The position numbers and the translations under genes were made by a program. A DNA stretch of 64,000 bases from JAOUEA01 sp035249905 (lineage in GTDB: Bacteria; Actinomycetota; UBA4738; HRBIN12), in contig DATFFT010000059.1 of assembly GCA_035249905.1 (NCBI GenBank), positions 1 to 64,000 on the forward strand, read 5' to 3'. A model generated the notes under the pieces. It was given only the letters and a program-made list of their open reading frames with translations, did no database searches and was not told where the DNA came from. Position 1 is the first letter of the stretch. Each line of letters begins with the position of its first letter. Of this stretch, positions 23,996 through 32,281 are shown in pieces.

Positions 23996-24759
23996 GTGGA
24001 CGGCTCGACCCGAACGTGTCGGCCGGCTCGGGCCAGACCGCCGAGGACCACGAGGTTTCGGCGTTGTTCGCACGGCTCCCCGACGATGCTGCGCGCGACG
24101 AGATCGTCCTACGCTTCGGTTCCTTCGCCGAGTACCTGGCCCGGCGCTTCGCCGGTCGAGGGGAGCCGCTCGACGACCTGATCCAGGTGGCCAACATCGG
24201 CCTGCTGAACGCGGTCGATCGGTTCGACCCTTCCCGCAACGTACGCTTCTCGACGTTCGCCGCCGCCACGATCGTCGGAGAGCTGAAGCGGCACTTCCGA
24301 GACAAGGGATGGGCCCTGCGGGTGCCGCGGCGCATGCAGGAGCTTGCGGTGCGCATCAACCAGCTGCTGCCGGAGCTAACGCAGTCGTTGGGACGCTCAC
24401 CGACGATCCCGGAGCTGGCCGAGCATCTCGACGTCACGACCGACGACATCGTGGAGGCGATGGACGCCGTCCAGGCCTACTCGACGTCGTCGCTCGACGC
24501 TCCGATCGGGGGCGAGGGGAAGGCTCCGATCGAAACGATCGGCGGAGATGACCCGTCGCTCGAGCTGCTCGAGGAGTGGTCGTCGCTGGCGCCGACCGTC
24601 GCGGAGCTCTCGCCGCGTGATCGGCGGGTGCTCTTCCTTCGGTTCTTCCAGGGACTCACCCAGAGCGAGATCGCGCAGGACGTCGGCGTCAGCCAGATGC
24701 ACGTCTCGCGCATCCTGACCCAGACCCTCGAGAAGCTCCGGCGTCAGGCCGAGGCCTGA
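23992..24759 (+). CDS. RNA polymerase sigma factor, SigB/SigF/SigG family
   Basis: 255 residues from GTG at 23992. Region 2: DLIQVANIGLLNAVDRFDP and FSTFAAATIVGELKRHFRDK; region 3: VPRRMQELAVRINQLLPELT with RSPTIPELAEHLDV; region 4: LSPRDRRVLFLRFFQGLTQ and GVSQMHVSRIL. This is a group 3 alternative sigma used for general stress or development. It is controlled here by the partner-switching genes on both sides (STAS, two RsbW-like proteins, and SpoIIE phosphatases further on). Confidence 0.93.
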   Translation: MSGRLDPNVSAGSGQTAEDHEVSALFARLPDDAARDEIVLRFGSFAEYLARRFAGRGEPLDDLIQVANIGLLNAVDRFDPSRNVRFSTFAAATIVGELKRHFRDKGWALRVPRRMQELAVRINQLLPELTQSLGRSPTIPELAEHLDVTTDDIVEAMDAVQAYSTSSLDAPIGGEGKAPIETIGGDDPSLELLEEWSSLAPTVAELSPRDRRVLFLRFFQGLTQSEIAQDVGVSQMHVSRILTQTLEKLRRQAEA

Positions 24760-24814
24760 CGGCGGCGGGTCGCCGAGACCTCGGGGCGGTTTGGCCCCGT
24801 CCGGACGCGGGCAT

Positions 24815-25858
24815 GTGACCCGGGTGCCACGCCTGCATCGAGTCGATCCCACGACGCCGGGCATCGCACGCCGCCGTCGTGGAAAGGGATTCTCCTACGA
24901 GGACGCCAGAGGCCGGCCCCTTCGTGATCCGGCCGTGCTCGAGCGCATCCGGGGATTGACGATCCCGCCCGCCTGGACGCAGGTGTGGATCTGCCCCGAC
25001 CCCGAGGGACACCTGCAGGCCGCGGGTAACGACGCGGCCGGTCGGCGACAGTACCTCTATCACCCGGCCTGGCGGGAACGTCAGGACGTGCGGAAGTTTC
25101 GACGCATCGAGGAGTTCGCCCGATCCCTGCCCGGCATGCGGTCGGCGATCGATGCGCATCTCGATCTCGACGGTCTTCCGAAGGAGCGGGTGTTGGCGGT
25201 CGCGGTGCGGCTGCTCGACCGCACGACGTTCCGGATCGGATCCGAGGCCTACGCCGACGCCAACGGTTCCTTCGGACTGGCCACGATCCGCAAGAGCGAC
25301 GTCACGATCGACGGGCCCAGGCTGATCTTCGACTACGTGGGCAAGGGCGGCGCCCGGCGCGTGCACGAGGTGCGAGATGCCAGGCTCACCCCGCTCCTGG
25401 GCCGCATGAAGCGGCGGCGCGGCGGGGGAGTCGAGCTCCTCGCCTACCGGGAAGCTGGACGCTGGCGCGACGTGCGATCGGGCGACGTCAATGGCTACCT
25501 GAAGGACCTGCTCGGCCCCGAACACTCCGCGAAGGACTTCCGGACCTGGCATGCGACGATGCTGGCCGCGATCGACATCGCTCACGCGCAGGCCGAGCTC
25601 GAGGGATCGAAGGCCTCCCGGCGCCGAGCGGTCACGGCGACCGTCGGCCGGGTCGCCGAGCACATGGGCAATACGCCCGCGGTCTGCCGCGCCTCCTACA
25701 TCGACCCCCGGATCTTCGATCGCTTCAAGGAAGGTCGCACGATCGCCCCGGTCCCGGCTCGGACCCTCTCGGACGACGATGAGGCCGTTCGCGAACGCGT
25801 CGAGCGCGCCGTGCTCGAACTGCTCGCCGGCGACGACGAGTGGGCCGCCGCGGCCTAG
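24815..25858 (+). CDS. DNA topoisomerase IB (poxvirus/bacterial type)
   Basis: 347 residues from GTG at 24815; TTG at 24791 would add 8 residues. Signature segments: GKGFSYEDARGRPLRD, IPPAWTQVWICPDPEGHLQA, RRQYLYHPAWRE, TFRIGSEAYAD, GLATIRKSDV, then HAEDFRTWH-like (SAKDFRTWHATML) and the catalytic Tyr in CRASYIDPRIFDRF. It relaxes supercoils by a 3'-phosphotyrosyl intermediate. Length is normal for bacterial TopIB. Confidence 0.92.
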   Translation: MTRVPRLHRVDPTTPGIARRRRGKGFSYEDARGRPLRDPAVLERIRGLTIPPAWTQVWICPDPEGHLQAAGNDAAGRRQYLYHPAWRERQDVRKFRRIEEFARSLPGMRSAIDAHLDLDGLPKERVLAVAVRLLDRTTFRIGSEAYADANGSFGLATIRKSDVTIDGPRLIFDYVGKGGARRVHEVRDARLTPLLGRMKRRRGGGVELLAYREAGRWRDVRSGDVNGYLKDLLGPEHSAKDFRTWHATMLAAIDIAHAQAELEGSKASRRRAVTATVGRVAEHMGNTPAVCRASYIDPRIFDRFKEGRTIAPVPARTLSDDDEAVRERVERAVLELLAGDDEWAAAA

Positions 25859-25883
25859 CGACGGCAGGGTCGCTCGTTCCGCC

Positions 25884-26147
25884 TCAGTCCTGGGGCGAGG
25901 ACGGCCCGGGATCGACCGTTTCGGAAGACGCTCGACGTTCTACGTCGAGTCGCTCCTCGTCGGCGGAGGCGAGCGAGGGGCCGGGCACGCGATGGCCGCA
26001 CGAGTAGATCACGAGCTCGGTCGCATCGGCCCGCTGCACCGGCTCTCGTGAACCGGGAACCGAGTCGTACACGATGTCGACGATCGTGCCTCGCGAGCAG
26101 ACCGGACACGTTCCGGTATTCCCGGCCCCGTTCTCGGCGTCACTCAC
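25884..26147 (-). CDS. Small protein with paired Cys/His (zinc-binding) motifs
   Basis: 87 residues from GTG at 26147 (GTG AGT GAC). NTGTCPVCSRGTIVDIVYD and LVIYSCGHRVPG give C-x-x-C and C-x-H ligands for one metal ion, a treble-clef-like pattern. The C-terminal 25 residues are disordered and acidic. Common as an orphan in actinobacteria; no function known. Converges with topoisomerase IB. Confidence 0.6.
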   Translation of the reverse strand: MSDAENGAGNTGTCPVCSRGTIVDIVYDSVPGSREPVQRADATELVIYSCGHRVPGPSLASADEERLDVERRASSETVDPGPSSPQD

Positions 26148-26291
26148 AGCAGCGGCCCGACCCGAGCTCGGTGGCGGAGCGGCCGCAGCGACAGCCGACC
26201 TCGGATCCCTCGAGGGGGATCCGGTCGCGGCACGCGATTGCACACGAGATGTCGCACGGCAACCCGCTACCGGTGACGTTCGTCGCGGGAG

Positions 26292-26618
26292 TCACTGCTC
26301 GAGGGGCCCATCGAGTTGGTCCTGGGACTCCTCGCGGACCAGCTCGGAGCGGTCGGCGATCGGACGCTCGGTGTCCGAGGGTTCATGCCCCGGATCGGGG
26401 GACTCCAGGCTCGAGTAGCCACCCCACAGCAGCGCAAGCATCGTGCCGCCGATCGCCGCGCCGATGAGCACCATGATGCTGCCGGTGCCCCACGTGTCGA
26501 ACGCCAGCGCCGCGATGAGCGCGCCGACCGCGAGGCCGAAGAGTGGTCCGACCAACAGCGAGACGCCGAGGCGCCGTCGGATCCGTGAGCCGATGCGTTG
26601 GGAAGCAGGATCGCTCAT
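26292..26618 (-). CDS. Small two-helix membrane protein
   Basis: 108 residues from ATG at 26618. A basic start (SRIRRRLGVSLLVG) leads into two transmembrane helices (PLFGLAVGALIAALAFD; GSIMVLIGAAIGGTMLALLWG), then an acidic soluble tail (SPDPGHEPSDTERPIADRSE). No domain recognised. Divergent from the small gene and F420-type oxidoreductase downstream. Confidence 0.65.
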   Translation of the reverse strand: MSDPASQRIGSRIRRRLGVSLLVGPLFGLAVGALIAALAFDTWGTGSIMVLIGAAIGGTMLALLWGGYSSLESPDPGHEPSDTERPIADRSELVREESQDQLDGPLEQ

Positions 26619-26746
26619 GCGTCCAGCGATTCCCCCCGCGCCCCACGGCGAAACGTTCGAACCGGCCCCGTCGCATCGTGTAGAAGCCGAAGAACCGGGG
26701 TACGGACGACCGACGCCAAGGGAGGGCGCGGATGGAGGAGGGGCAT

Positions 26747-26917
26747 ATGTCCGACTACGTGGATCCGTTCCCCGGTCGACTCGAGCGGTCGCCGGCAGAC
26801 GTGGGCCGGGAAGACGGCGATGGATCGCAGGTCGCTCAGTGGCCCGATGTCGCCTTCGAGGACATCCTCGCCGAGGTCGAGGAATCCCAGCGTGCGGATC
26901 TCGAGGAGATGGCATGA
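26747..26917 (+). CDS. Short acidic peptide coupled to the F420-type oxidoreductase
   Basis: 56 residues from ATG at 26747, chosen for GGAGGAGGG 6 nt upstream. It is acidic and helical toward the end (EDILAEVEESQRADLEEMA). Its stop overlaps the oxidoreductase start (ATGA). It may be a partner or simply a translation-coupling ORF; no family recognised. Confidence 0.55.
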   Translation: MSDYVDPFPGRLERSPADVGREDGDGSQVAQWPDVAFEDILAEVEESQRADLEEMA

Positions 26918-27873
26918 AGATCGGCGTGAAGCTCTGCGCCGAGGAACGATCGGCGTCGGAGCTCGTCGACGATGCGGTGCGCGCCGAAGAGGCCGGCTTC
27001 GACTTCGCTGCGCTCTCCGACCATTTCCATCCCTGGATCGACGAGCAGGGGGAGAGCCCGTTCGCTTGGGCGGTGATGGGGGCGATCGCAACGGTGACCG
27101 ACCGGATCGAGGTGGGGACCGGGGTGACGTGCCCGACGATCAGGATGCATCCGGCGATCGTGGCTCAGGCCGCCGCAACGGTCGCCACGATGATGCCGGG
27201 ACGTTCGTTCCTCGGAGTGGGCACGGGAGAGAACCTCAACGAGCACGTCACGGGTGAGCGGTGGCCGCGGCCGGACGTTCGTCGCGACATGTTGCGCGAG
27301 GCGGTCGCCGCGATCCGGGCGCTCTGGTCGGGAGAGTTGGTGACGATCCGTGGCGAGCACTTCGTGGTCGACGGCGCCAGGCTCTACTCGGTGCCCGAGG
27401 ACCCGCCACCGGTGCTCGTGTCCGCGAGCGGGAGTGAGGCCGTCTCCCTGGCTGCCGAGATCGGCGACGGCCTGATCGGCACCTCACCCGACGCCGACCT
27501 GCTCTCGACCTACCGGGCCGAGGCAGGAGACCGGCGGATCGCATATGGCGAGATGACCGTGTGTTGGGACGAGGACCCCGAGGCGGCGATGGACACGGTC
27601 ATGCGCTGCTGGCCGAACCTGGCGCTGCCCGGATCGTTGAACGCCGAGCTCGCTCTCCCGAAGCACTTCGAGGATGCGACCGAGCTCGTGCGAGTGGACG
27701 ACCTGCGGCCCAGCGTCGTCGTCGGCCCCGAGCTCAGGGACTACCTCGGATCCGTCGAGGCTTACGAGCGTGCGGGATACGACGGCGTGTGGTTCCACCA
27801 GGTGGGCGACGATCAGGAAGGGTTCAGGACGTTCGCCGAGAAGGAGCTGCTGCCGGCCGTCAGGGCCTCCTGA
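26914..27873 (+). CDS. LLM-class F420-dependent oxidoreductase
   Basis: 319 residues. Luciferase-like barrel with MKIGVKLCAEERSASELVDDA, FDFAALSDHFHPWIDEQGES (the DHFHPW pattern typical of the TIGR03557-type F420 subgroup), ITVGTGVTCP-like (IEVGTGVTCPTIRMHPAIVA) and FLGVGTGENLNEH. It probably moves hydride between coenzyme F420 and an unknown substrate, related to glucose-6-phosphate dehydrogenase Fgd and its relatives. F420 biosynthesis genes are not in this window. The end overlaps the convergent phosphatase gene by 14 bp. Confidence 0.88.
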   Translation: MKIGVKLCAEERSASELVDDAVRAEEAGFDFAALSDHFHPWIDEQGESPFAWAVMGAIATVTDRIEVGTGVTCPTIRMHPAIVAQAAATVATMMPGRSFLGVGTGENLNEHVTGERWPRPDVRRDMLREAVAAIRALWSGELVTIRGEHFVVDGARLYSVPEDPPPVLVSASGSEAVSLAAEIGDGLIGTSPDADLLSTYRAEAGDRRIAYGEMTVCWDEDPEAAMDTVMRCWPNLALPGSLNAELALPKHFEDATELVRVDDLRPSVVVGPELRDYLGSVEAYERAGYDGVWFHQVGDDQEGFRTFAEKELLPAVRAS

Positions 27874-29902
27874 CCACGACGAGCGCGACGTCGTCGTCGG
27901 GCATGAACTCCTCGAGCAGGCGATGCTCGATGCCCCGCACGATCTCGGCCGCGGAGCGTCCCCTGCATGAAGCGAGGTACTCCCTGAGCCGGTGTTCCCC
28001 GGTTTCGACGCCGACATCCCGGTGCTCGATCAGCCCGTCGGTATAGGCGATCAACGCGTCGCCGGATCCGAGGTCGATCGTGACGTCGTGCAGGGTCGGA
28101 TCATCGAACGAACCGAGGATCGTTCCCGCCTGTCCGACACGTTCGGTCGTGCCGTCGGCCAGCACCAAGAATGGCGGCGGATGCCCTGCAAGGCAGAGTG
28201 TGACACGGAGATGATCGGGACCAGGGCGCAGGCGCATCTGGCACACGGTGCAGAACCGCTCCGCGCTCACCCGTTCGGTCCTGATCAGAGCGTCGTTCAA
28301 GGCCCTGAGCACGGCGCTCGGCCGGGACTCGTATCGGCCGGATGCGCGCAACGTGTGTGCCGCAAACCCCATCACGGCCGCTGCGCCCGGACCCTTCCCG
28401 GAGACGTCGCCGACCACGGCACACCACGAGCCGTCGCCGTGAGGGAAGACGTCGTAGAAGTCCCCGCCGATCTCGTCGTTCGGCGAGTACGGTCGATAGA
28501 CGGCGGCGAGCTCGACCCCCTCGATCTCCGGGAGCGTCTCGGGCGCCAGGCTGCGTTGGAGCGCTCGGGCCATCGCCTCCCTGCCGTCGGCCAGGGAGGC
28601 TCGCTCGAGCGCCGACGCGATCCGGTTCGCGGCGAGCTCGAGGACCTCCAACTCCTCGGCGGTGAAGCCGCGCGGTTCCATGGTCGCCACGTGGATGACC
28701 CCCTTGACCTCGCCCCGATAGACGAGCGGAGCACCCATCAGCGAGCTCATGACGTCGGTGAGCCAGTGGCGCTGGGGTTCGAGCGTCCGGAGGTCGTTCG
28801 CTACGAGCGGGGTGGCGGTGCTCGCGATCGTGCCTGCGATGCCCAACCCGATGGGGACGGTCACCTCGGAGCCGTCCGTCTCGACACCGACCGTCGAGTG
28901 CTCGACGAGCTCGTTTCCCGATCGATCGACCAACAGCAGCGTGGCGGAGTCGGTCTCGAGCACCGCACGGAGCGTGCGGAGGAGCCGCCGGGCGAGATCG
29001 TCGAAACCGAGCCCGGACAGGGTGGCGTCGGTGACGGCCTGGACCTGCTGCAGGCGCCGGATCGACCGAGCGAGCCGCGCCTCGGTCTCGATCCGCTCGG
29101 TCACATCCTGGAACACGCTGACGGCGCCTTCGATCGACTCGTCATCGGTCGATCGGATAGGCGCAGAATCGACCTCGACCGTCACGGCCGTGCCATCGTG
29201 ACGCTCGACCTCGATCCGCTCGGCGAGCACGATCTCTCCGGTCATGAGCGACCGATCGAGCGGAAGCTCTCCGGCTCGGTAGCGAGAACCGTCTGGCCGT
29301 CGTGCGCTCCACGAACGCCCTCCCCCGGGGTCCGGCCCGTCCGGATCCTCGCCCGGTTCGAGGATGTCGCGGGACCGGGCGTTGCGCACGATGATGGTGC
29401 CTGCCGCGTCTGCCACGACCACACCGCTTGGCATCTGCTGCAGCACCTGGCGCATCGTGTTCCGCTCGGCGGCCAGCGTACGGGCGAGCGACTCGATCTC
29501 CGAGCCCGCGAGGTCGGTCTCGTCGCGCGCCGCATCCTTCGAGGCGAGCGAGTATGCGACCAGGAACGACAGGGCCATGAACACCGCGATGCCGATCAGG
29601 ACTTCGAGCTCGCCCGATCCATCTCGGGCAGGGATCTCGAAGCCCAGCATCAGACCGCTCGAGACGAGCGATGCGAGCACCCCGGCGCCGAGACGCCCGA
29701 CGAGCGTCGGGCCCAGCACCGCGAGCAGGAACGGGGCGCTGGACACACGGTCGAGGATCTCGCCGGATGTCACCAGCCAGGCGGCGGCGGCCGGCAGGAC
29801 CACGGCGAGCGCGAGGCCCACGAGTAGCTCGGTCCGCTGCCGTGGTCGCCACAGCCAACGTCGCGTCGATCTCCGGCGGCCTGTGGACGAACGCTCGCTC
29901 AT
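27860..29902 (-). CDS. Membrane PAS-GAF-SpoIIE (PP2C) phosphatase
   Basis: 680 residues. Four hydrophobic segments lie at about 25-115 (LLVGLALAVVLPAAAAW and following), a PAS domain at 150-275, GAF at about 300-445 and a SpoIIE-type PP2C domain at 465-680. Metal residues are seen in GGDFYDVF, VVGDVSGKGPGAAAVM, YTDGLIEHRD and DDDVALVVV. Such phosphatases dephosphorylate STAS antagonists after a signal is sensed by PAS/GAF, so the STAS proteins at 23.2 and 34.6 kb are plausible targets. What the sensors bind is unknown. Confidence 0.9.
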   Translation of the reverse strand: MSERSSTGRRRSTRRWLWRPRQRTELLVGLALAVVLPAAAAWLVTSGEILDRVSSAPFLLAVLGPTLVGRLGAGVLASLVSSGLMLGFEIPARDGSGELEVLIGIAVFMALSFLVAYSLASKDAARDETDLAGSEIESLARTLAAERNTMRQVLQQMPSGVVVADAAGTIIVRNARSRDILEPGEDPDGPDPGGGRSWSARRPDGSRYRAGELPLDRSLMTGEIVLAERIEVERHDGTAVTVEVDSAPIRSTDDESIEGAVSVFQDVTERIETEARLARSIRRLQQVQAVTDATLSGLGFDDLARRLLRTLRAVLETDSATLLLVDRSGNELVEHSTVGVETDGSEVTVPIGLGIAGTIASTATPLVANDLRTLEPQRHWLTDVMSSLMGAPLVYRGEVKGVIHVATMEPRGFTAEELEVLELAANRIASALERASLADGREAMARALQRSLAPETLPEIEGVELAAVYRPYSPNDEIGGDFYDVFPHGDGSWCAVVGDVSGKGPGAAAVMGFAAHTLRASGRYESRPSAVLRALNDALIRTERVSAERFCTVCQMRLRPGPDHLRVTLCLAGHPPPFLVLADGTTERVGQAGTILGSFDDPTLHDVTIDLGSGDALIAYTDGLIEHRDVGVETGEHRLREYLASCRGRSAAEIVRGIEHRLLEEFMPDDDVALVVVRRP

Positions 29903-29955
29903 CTCCGACGTACGCTACGCCTCCGCCCACGACGGTGCCTCACACACTCACAGGT

Positions 29956-30159
29956 GTGAGCGACGCCCTGCCGGGGAAACACGGCCGCATGAAGCCCACG
30001 ACGAGCGGCGGACCCAACGGTGTCGCCCGTGCCTACTGGGCAGAGGTGTTCTCCGGGGTGAGCGTCGAGACAGAGCGGCGTCGCCGCCGGGCGCGAACGA
30101 TGAATCTCCGAGTCAGACGTCAAACGGCCGGTGGCGTGCCGAGGTCGAGGTTCGCGTGA
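29956..30159 (+). CDS. Possible small basic ORF before udgX
   Basis: GTG at 29956 opens 67 codons (SDALPGKHGRMKPTTSGGP start) ending at the TGA that overlaps the udgX start. It is Arg-rich, without a clear ribosome site, and lies in the 256-bp gap between the divergent phosphatase and udgX. Could be leader sequence rather than a gene. Confidence 0.25.
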   Translation: MSDALPGKHGRMKPTTSGGPNGVARAYWAEVFSGVSVETERRRRRARTMNLRVRRQTAGGVPRSRFA

Positions 30160-30806
30160 TGGCGGACGACGCATCGGCGTGGGTTCCGCGGCGAGCGGGG
30201 GTGCCGCGACTCCGGGAGGTCGCGCGGACGTGCCGCGGATGCGAGCTGTGGCGTTCGGGGACGCAGACGGTCTTCGGTGAGGGCTCGTCGCGCGCCCGGA
30301 TCATGCTGGTGGGCGAGCAGCCCGGGGACCGGGAGGACATCGAGGGTCGGCCTTTCGTCGGCCCCGCCGGGCGGCTCCTCAAGCAGGCGCTCGATCATGT
30401 CGGGATCCCGCTCCGCGACGTGTACCTCACGAACGTCGTGAAGCATTTCCGTTGGGAGGCTCGAGGGAAGAAACGCATCCATCGCAAGCCCTCGCTCGCA
30501 CACGTGCGGGCATGCGAGCCGTGGCTGCGAGCCGAGATGCGGGCCGTCAGACCCGACATCGTCGTCCTCATGGGTGCCACCGCTGCACAGAGCATGCTCG
30601 GCACGGCTTTCCGAGTCACGCAGCACAGAGGAAAGTTCGTGCCCGCCTCGTTCCATCCACTCGTGACGGCGACCGTTCACCCATCATCCATCCTCCGAGC
30701 CAGGGACCAAGACCGGGCGAGCGCCCTGGACTCCTTCGAGGCCGATCTTCGATTCGCCGCTCAGGCGGTCACTCCGCGAACTGCGCCTCCTCGGTCGAGC
30801 CCTTGA
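30159..30806 (+). CDS. udgX: Uracil-DNA glycosylase, UdgX type
   Basis: 215 residues from ATG at 30159. Family 4-like fold with GEQPGDRED (52-60), the R-loop KRIHRKPS (105-112) that marks UdgX, whose His (here H108) becomes covalently linked to the abasic site after uracil removal, and VHPSSILRA. Cys25, Cys28 (CRGC) and Cys119 fit iron-sulfur ligands. It excises uracil from DNA but stays bound, protecting the site. The 3' end overlaps the convergent isocitrate lyase gene by 38 bp. Common in actinobacteria and few other groups. Confidence 0.9.
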   Translation: MADDASAWVPRRAGVPRLREVARTCRGCELWRSGTQTVFGEGSSRARIMLVGEQPGDREDIEGRPFVGPAGRLLKQALDHVGIPLRDVYLTNVVKHFRWEARGKKRIHRKPSLAHVRACEPWLRAEMRAVRPDIVVLMGATAAQSMLGTAFRVTQHRGKFVPASFHPLVTATVHPSSILRARDQDRASALDSFEADLRFAAQAVTPRTAPPRSSP

Positions 30807-32064
30807 GGGCCAGCGTCGAGGAGCCGCCGCCGGAGATCACGGTCGAGACCCGATCGAAGTACCCGGTGCCGACCTCGGCCTGATGCCGGGTGGCCGTGTA
30901 GCCCTCGGCCTCCATCGCGAACTCCCGCTCCTGCAGTTGCACGTACGCGCTCATGCCCTCGCCCGCGTAGCCGTGGGCCAGCTCGAACATGCTCGCGTTC
31001 AGGGCGTGGAACCCCGCGAGCGTGATGAACTGGAACCGGTACCCCATCGCTCCGAGCTCCTTCTGGAACCGAGCGATCGCCGCGTCGTCGAGGTGCTGCT
31101 TCCAGTTGAACGAAGGACTGCAGTTGTAGGCGAGCAGGGTGTCCGGGTACATCGCGTGGATCCCGTCGGCGAAGGCGCGCGCCTCGTCGAGGTCGGGGGT
31201 CGCGGTCTCGCACCAGAGCATGTCGGCATATGGAGCGTAGGCGAGCGCTCGAGCGATCGCCGCTTCCATGCCGTTCGTCACCCCATAGAAGCCTTCGTGG
31301 GTACGCTCGCCGGTCGTGAACCGTCGGTCGCGAGGATCGACGTCACTGGTGAGCAGCGTGGCCCCGAGCGCGTCGGTGCGGGCGACCAGGAGCGTCGGCA
31401 CGCCGGCCACGTCGGCCGCGAGACGGGCGGCCGTCAGGGTCCGAACGAATCCGTCGGTCGGCACGAGGACCTTGCCGCCGAGATGGCCGCACTTCTTCTC
31501 GCTCGCGAGCTGGTCCTCGAAGTGCACACCCGCCGCGCCGGCCTCGATCATCGAGCGCATCAGCTCGAACGCATTCAGCGGCCCGCCGAAGCCGGCCTCC
31601 GCGTCGGCGAGTATCGGTGCGACCGAACTGACGTCACGTCCTTCGCCCCACGCGATCTGGTCGGCGCGGGCCATCGCGTTGTTGATGCGGCGCACCACCG
31701 CGGGAACCGAGTTCGCGGGGTACAGCGACTGGTCCGGATACGTCTGGCCCGCCAGGTTGGCGTCGGCGGCCACCTGCCACCCGCTGAGGTAGATCGCCTG
31801 TAGCCCCGCCTTCACCATCTCGACCGCCTGGCCCCCCGTGAGCGCGCCGAGAGCGCTGACATACTCGGTCCGGGTCACGAGCTCCCAGAGCCGCTCGGCC
31901 CCCAGGCGCGCGATCGTGTGTTCGATGGGGAACGACCCGCGCAGCCTGATCACGTCCTCGGCCGAGTACCGTCGCTCGACGCCGCGCCACCTCGGGCTCG
32001 TTTCCCATTCGAGCTCGAGGGCCTCGGCCTCCCGTGCGATGCGTTCCTCGATCGTGTTGCCCAT
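30769..32064 (-). CDS. aceA: Isocitrate lyase
   Basis: 431 residues from ATG at 32064. Active-site motif SEKKCGHLGGKVLVP with the catalytic Cys, GGPLNAFELM, GVHFEDQLAS and the QFITLAGFHALN end are all present. It splits isocitrate to succinate and glyoxylate, the first step of the glyoxylate bypass for growth on acetate or fatty acids, which suits the acyl-CoA ligase at 4.3 kb. Malate synthase is not in this window. Upstream is a long leader with a promoter, repeats and a hairpin. Confidence 0.95.
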   Translation of the reverse strand: MGNTIEERIAREAEALELEWETSPRWRGVERRYSAEDVIRLRGSFPIEHTIARLGAERLWELVTRTEYVSALGALTGGQAVEMVKAGLQAIYLSGWQVAADANLAGQTYPDQSLYPANSVPAVVRRINNAMARADQIAWGEGRDVSSVAPILADAEAGFGGPLNAFELMRSMIEAGAAGVHFEDQLASEKKCGHLGGKVLVPTDGFVRTLTAARLAADVAGVPTLLVARTDALGATLLTSDVDPRDRRFTTGERTHEGFYGVTNGMEAAIARALAYAPYADMLWCETATPDLDEARAFADGIHAMYPDTLLAYNCSPSFNWKQHLDDAAIARFQKELGAMGYRFQFITLAGFHALNASMFELAHGYAGEGMSAYVQLQEREFAMEAEGYTATRHQAEVGTGYFDRVSTVISGGGSSTLALKGSTEEAQFAE

Positions 32065-32100
32065 CTGTGCCCCCTACTTCGAGTCCACCCCGAGAAAGCG

Positions 32101-32129
32101 GAAAGGACCTCTCATCCACCGAGAGGTCC
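32101..32129 (-). terminator. Terminator-like hairpin in the isocitrate lyase leader
   Basis: On the minus strand GGACCTCTC pairs perfectly with GAGAGGTCC around a 7-nt loop, followed by TTTCCGCTTTC and, 40 nt later, the aceA start. The nine-pair stem with a U-rich tail between promoter and gene suggests attenuation or a protected 5' end; no known riboswitch class recognised. Confidence 0.45.
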
Positions 32130-32195
32130 CCCTGGCGCGCGTGACGCGGCAGAACCGCGTCCGGAGCGCGCCCCTACGCGGCCGATACCTGACGC

Positions 32196-32232
32196 GATCC
32201 CAGATCAGATCCCAGATTGAACGTCGATTCAA
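32196..32232 (-). promoter_or_regulatory. Tandem GATCCCAGAT repeats and TTGAA-N6-TTCAA palindrome at the aceA start region
   Basis: Plus-strand GATCCCAGAT occurs at 32196-32205 and 32208-32217 (12-bp period), directly followed by the dyad TTGAA-CGTCGA-TTCAA (32217-32232). The dyad falls just downstream of the predicted transcription start, a typical repressor position. Confidence 0.4.
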
Positions 32233-32244
32233 ACATCTGTAGGG

Positions 32245-32273
32245 ATTCTGACATCGGCTCCCGAGGGTGTCAA
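32245..32273 (-). promoter_or_regulatory. Promoter of the isocitrate lyase gene
   Basis: Minus-strand -35 TTGACA (32273-32268), 17-nt spacer and -10 CAGAAT (32250-32245). The start point near 32238 would leave a leader of about 175 nt before aceA. The delta-60 repeat gene ends close upstream, at 32282. Confidence 0.55.
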
Positions 32274-32281
32274 CACCAGGG

